Below, piece by piece: positions 16,214 to 18,688 of a stretch of 18,688 nt of DNA. Both the position numbers and the translations under genes were made by a program. Numbering within the stretch: the first letter of the stretch is position 1; every line of letters begins with the position of its first letter. The notes below the pieces were generated by a model. That model was not told where the DNA came from, searched no databases, and was given only the letters and a program-made list of their open reading frames with translations. This stretch comes from Synechococcales cyanobacterium 340R_concoct_173_sub. Its GTDB lineage: Bacteria; Cyanobacteriota; Cyanobacteriia; Leptolyngbyales; Leptolyngbyaceae. The stretch is from positions 1 to 18,688 of the forward strand of contig JANXNM010000352.1 in NCBI GenBank assembly GCA_025354065.1, read 5' to 3'.

Positions 16214-17194
16214 ATGACAAAAAAAGCTCTAATCACTGGACTCACTGGACTCACTGGACAAGATGGCTCTTACCTTGCTGAATTATTAATAGAGAAAGAG
16301 TATCACGTATATGGTTTAGTGCGTCGCTCGAGTACAAGTAACCTTGTTCGAGTAAATCACTTTGCTGACGATATCCATATTATTTCTGGTGATTTGTTAG
16401 ATCAGTCATCGCTCATGGATGCGATCGCCCAAGCAGAACCCGATGAAATCTATAACCTTGCCTCTCAGAGCTATGTCCCACTTTCTTGGACACAGCCATC
16501 TTTGACCGCAGAATATACAGCGATCGGTGTGTCTCGCATCTTAGAGTCAATTCGCCGCATCAAGCCTGATGCCAAGTTTTATCAAGCATCTAGCAGCGAG
16601 GTTTTTGGCCAACCATCCGAATCGCCCCAAACCGAAGAAACTGCATTTCGTCCACGCAACCCCTATGGGACTGCTAAAGCCTATGCTCATTGGTTAACCA
16701 GCAATTATCGTCAATACTATAATCTCTATGCTTGTTGCGGTATCACCTATACCCATGAGTCTCCCCGTCGGGGGGCTGAGTTTGTTTTTCGGAAGATCAC
16801 TCGTGGTGCAGCCATGATTAAGCTCGGATTGGTTAAAGAGTTGAAATTAGGGAATTTAGATGCTCACCGTGATTGGTGCTATGCCAAAGATGCCGTTGAA
16901 GCAATGTGGCTAATCATGCAGCAAGCAGACGCAGATGATTATATTATTGGTAGTGGGGAAACACATTCGGTTAGAGAATTGGTGGATCATGCCTTCAAGT
17001 ATGTAGGACTTAACTACCAAGATTATATATCAGTAGATAGTGCTTTCTATCGACCTGATGAGGATGTACAGCTAGTAGGCAGTATTGACAAGATTAAAAA
17101 TAAGGTCGGTTGGACTCCAAAATACACGTTTGAAAATTTAGTGGAAGTTATGGTTGAGCATGATCTTAGGGATTTGACTGATAATGAGTTGTAA
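16214..17194 (+). CDS. gmd: GDP-mannose 4,6-dehydratase
   Basis: This 326-residue SDR would convert GDP-mannose to GDP-4-keto-6-deoxymannose, the precursor of GDP-fucose, GDP-rhamnose and related sugars. The family signature is clear: TGQDGSYLAELL (14-25), VRRSSTSNLVRVNHF (36-50), ASSSEVFGQPSESPQTE (125-141), the active-site segment NPYGTAKAYAHW and the highly conserved THESPRRGAEFVFRKITRG. A 3-residue insertion is present in the nucleotide-binding loop: ITGLTGLTGQDG where other members have ITGxTGQDG. It arises from a 9-bp tandem duplication (16241-16258) and could affect cofactor binding or be tolerated. The GDP-fucose synthase or 4-reductase that usually follows is absent. The start at 16214 has no obvious ribosome binding site. 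The gene is downstream of the spacer hairpins, so it likely forms a separate unit with the next GT4. HIP1 at 16421. Confidence 0.94.
   Translation: MTKKALITGLTGLTGQDGSYLAELLIEKEYHVYGLVRRSSTSNLVRVNHFADDIHIISGDLLDQSSLMDAIAQAEPDEIYNLASQSYVPLSWTQPSLTAEYTAIGVSRILESIRRIKPDAKFYQASSSEVFGQPSESPQTEETAFRPRNPYGTAKAYAHWLTSNYRQYYNLYACCGITYTHESPRRGAEFVFRKITRGAAMIKLGLVKELKLGNLDAHRDWCYAKDAVEAMWLIMQQADADDYIIGSGETHSVRELVDHAFKYVGLNYQDYISVDSAFYRPDEDVQLVGSIDKIKNKVGWTPKYTFENLVEVMVEHDLRDLTDNEL
16232..16258 (+). repeat. 9-bp tandem repeat inside gmd
   Basis: CTCACTGGA occurs twice in a row (16241-16249 and 16250-16258), preceded by the near copy ATCACTGGA (16232-16240). The units encode I-T-G, L-T-G and L-T-G in the glycine-rich loop. 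Strand slippage is the likely origin. Confidence 0.85.
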
Positions 17195-17202
17195 TTTTAC
17201 TA

Positions 17203-18363
17203 ATGCTTAAAGTTACGGTTGATGTTACCCCCATTGATGCTAAACCTAGTGGTGTAGGTTTGTACGTTTTTAATCTTATTGAAGCCTTATCTCGATTAGA
17301 AAGCTCAGAATCATTTGAATTAGGTTTAGCTTATCAGCCAGGATTAAAAAACTGGCTAAAAGGAAATCTTGATTTTCCAAATAATCTCAAACATTATCAG
17401 AATCTTTATCAAATACCAGTATCTGTTCGAGTTACTAACTTATTCATAGATTATTTACCTAGATTGTTTCCTAGCTATATTGAATCTATCTTAGGCGATA
17501 CTAATATATTTCACGGCACTAATTACACAGTATACCCCTATCAAAATATTAAAAAGATTATTAGTATCTATGACTTGAGCTTTATTAAGTATCCAGAATA
17601 TGTCGATTCTGTTGTACAGCAATATGCAAAGAGACTGACTAAATGTTTGAAATGGACAAATGCAGTAATTACGATTTCAGAAAGCTCAAAGCAAGACATT
17701 GTTAATTATTTAAACTTTCCTGCTGAGAAGATTTTTGTTACACCATTGGCTAGTCGCTATAACGCTGAATTCTTAGATAGCCTAAATTTGGGCCAGAAAA
17801 ATCAAAATTGCAACTTTGATTTTTCTAAACCTTATTTATTGTTTGTAAGTACGATCGAGCCAAGAAAGAATATACAATCAATTATTAAAGCTTTTAATTG
17901 GCTAAAACAAAATCACAAAATTGATCATCAATTAGTATTGATTGGTAGAAAGGGCTGGAAGTATGCAGCAATTTTTGAAGCAATACAAAGATCACCTTGG
18001 AAAAACGAGATTCACCACCTTGACTATTTATCAGATGAATTAGTTGCGCTCTTTTACTCAAAAGCTGATGTTTTTGTGTATCCATCACATTATGAAGGTT
18101 TTGGATTGCCTGTGCTTGAGGCAATGACTTTAGGTGCGCCTGTAATTACTTCTAACACTTCATCAATACCGGAAGTTGCAGGAGATGCTGCAATGTTGAT
18201 TGATCCTAATGATTTTATGCAAATTGCTGAAGCCATACTAAAGGTAATTAGCGATCGCAAATTGCGGCAAGACTTAATTAATAAAGGCAAAACTAGAGCT
18301 AGCTTATTTTCTTGGGAGAATACAGCAAAGAAAACATTAGAAGCCTATAGAAGTGTTGTTTAA
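17203..18363 (+). CDS. GT4 family glycosyltransferase (mannosyltransferase-like)
   Basis: This 386-residue protein has the normal length for GT4. The N-lobe begins KVTVDVTPIDAKPSGVGLYVFN (3-24), with the glycine loop PSGVGLY. FHGTNYTVYP (103-112), YDLSFIKYPEY (123-133) and ITISESSKQDIVNYL (156-170) are typical of the 'HGT/DLS/SESSK' group of GT4 enzymes. The C-lobe has FVSTIEPRKNIQSII (214-228), LVLIGRKGW (244-252) and the donor motif HYEGFGLPVLEAM (296-308), with Glu298 and Glu306 as the E-x7-E pair. Members of this group often transfer mannose or a GDP-linked 6-deoxyhexose, which agrees with gmd 8 nt upstream, but the donor is an inference. The two genes are probably co-transcribed. HIP1 at 18251. 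Confidence 0.93.
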   Translation: MLKVTVDVTPIDAKPSGVGLYVFNLIEALSRLESSESFELGLAYQPGLKNWLKGNLDFPNNLKHYQNLYQIPVSVRVTNLFIDYLPRLFPSYIESILGDTNIFHGTNYTVYPYQNIKKIISIYDLSFIKYPEYVDSVVQQYAKRLTKCLKWTNAVITISESSKQDIVNYLNFPAEKIFVTPLASRYNAEFLDSLNLGQKNQNCNFDFSKPYLLFVSTIEPRKNIQSIIKAFNWLKQNHKIDHQLVLIGRKGWKYAAIFEAIQRSPWKNEIHHLDYLSDELVALFYSKADVFVYPSHYEGFGLPVLEAMTLGAPVITSNTSSIPEVAGDAAMLIDPNDFMQIAEAILKVISDRKLRQDLINKGKTRASLFSWENTAKKTLEAYRSVV

Positions 18364-18382
18364 ATAATAAAGATGTCAAATC

Positions 18383-18544
18383 CAGTTGCCAAAAATCTAT
18401 AAAATCTTAAATTCAAAACTTTTATTTTCTCCGATTCCAGAAGCGCCTCTTTATAACAATAATCATCTTGTTGTCACAGCATTTGACTTGATACCCTTGC
18501 GCTTTCCTAAACAATTTTTGCCACTTTCAACATCTCGTGAGTAA
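18383..18544 (+). pseudogene. Remnant of a GT4 glycosyltransferase
   Basis: This frame reads QLPKIYKILNSKLLFSPIPE, then APLYNNNHLVVTAFDLIPLR and FPKQFLPLSTSRE, and stops at 18542. It resembles an internal piece (roughly the first third) of a GT4 glycosyltransferase of the 'LLFSPxPEAPL...DLIPLRFP' type. Nothing resembling the remaining C-terminal two thirds follows and there is no start codon. The match fades after about residue 48. It looks like a truncated, decayed gene left at the edge of the cluster. No complete homologue is in this window. The assignment rests on remembered family sequence and was not checked by alignment. Confidence 0.55.
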
Positions 18545-18586
18545 CATACACCTGAAGTTTTTAAACAAACTAATCCTACTAAATTC

Positions 18587-18688
18587 TTATCTCCTGACCT
18601 TACCTGCAAACCCTGCCGCCTTAAACTGCTTCAACTGCAACGGCTCCGGCTGGCCTTCTGGCACAATAATGCGAATCGCAAAATGACC
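18587..18688 (-). CDS. C-terminal end of an unidentified gene on the - strand (truncated by window)
   Basis: Read on the - strand from 18688, 33 codons are open and end at a TAA (18587-18589). The tail contains FAIRIIVPEGQPEPLQLKQF and ends AAGFAGKVRR. The region is richer in G+C than the flanking spacer, and the other two frames of this strand meet stops. It looks like the end of a real gene whose body lies beyond the window, convergent with the glycosyltransferase cluster. The family is not recognised. Confidence 0.4.
   Translation of the reverse strand, partial: GHFAIRIIVPEGQPEPLQLKQFKAAGFAGKVRR

Noticed and set aside
1..18688. CRISPR array, tRNA, rRNA or insertion sequence with transposase
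   Set aside because: No regularly spaced direct repeats, tRNA-like cloverleaf, rRNA sequence or transposase motif was seen. The only repeats are those in the 15681-16108 spacer and in gmd.

Overview
The window looks like a cyanobacterial chromosome segment. The cyanobacterial octamer GCGATCGC (HIP1) occurs at least six times by eye (4263, 5144, 5628, 11779, 16421, 18251), where about 0.3 copies would be expected by chance in 18.7 kb. The DNA is A+T-rich, and the gene set is that of a surface polysaccharide (O-antigen or exopolysaccharide) locus. A filamentous or Pseudanabaena-like cyanobacterium would fit, but the genus cannot be fixed from this sequence. All complete genes lie on the + strand.

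Layout. (1) 1-3659: the tail of a GT4 glycosyltransferase, a SAM methyltransferase-like protein, and an 801-residue protein made of two fused GT4 glycosyltransferases. (2) 3761-6912: rfbF, rfbG and rfbH, which turn glucose-1-phosphate through CDP-glucose and CDP-4-keto-6-deoxyglucose towards a CDP-3,6-dideoxy sugar. (3) 7015-9117: a 700-residue polytopic membrane protein. (4) 9172-13269: five genes in a chain of 14-, 4-, 8- and 4-nt overlaps. They are an NAD(P)-dependent sugar dehydratase/epimerase/reductase, a transketolase split into N- and C-terminal polypeptides, a GtrA-like membrane protein and a GtrB-like polyprenyl-phosphate glycosyltransferase. (5) 13338-15659: a GT-C-type membrane glycosyltransferase completing a GtrA/GtrB/GT-C set. 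(6) 15660-16213: a non-coding spacer with two strong perfect inverted repeats, the first a likely terminator. (7) 16214-18363: gmd (GDP-mannose 4,6-dehydratase) and a GT4 glycosyltransferase. (8) 18364-18688: a decayed GT4 fragment, then the C-terminal tail of an unrelated gene on the - strand, which probably marks the edge of the cluster.

How it fits together. RfbF/G/H make a CDP-4-keto-3,6-dideoxyhexose precursor. The co-transcribed sugar reductase/epimerase and split transketolase suggest that this is further modified, possibly by thiamine-diphosphate-dependent transfer of a two-carbon unit to give a branched or extended deoxysugar. GDP-4-keto-6-deoxymannose from Gmd supplies a second deoxysugar. 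The GT4 enzymes would assemble the repeat unit in the cytoplasm, while GtrA/GtrB and the GT-C protein would add a polyprenyl-phosphate-linked sugar on the outer face of the membrane. The most interesting item is the coupling of a dideoxysugar pathway to a split transketolase. Other points are the exact [2Fe-2S] cysteine spacing in RfbH, a 9-bp tandem duplication inside the nucleotide-binding loop of Gmd, and the hairpin-rich spacer.
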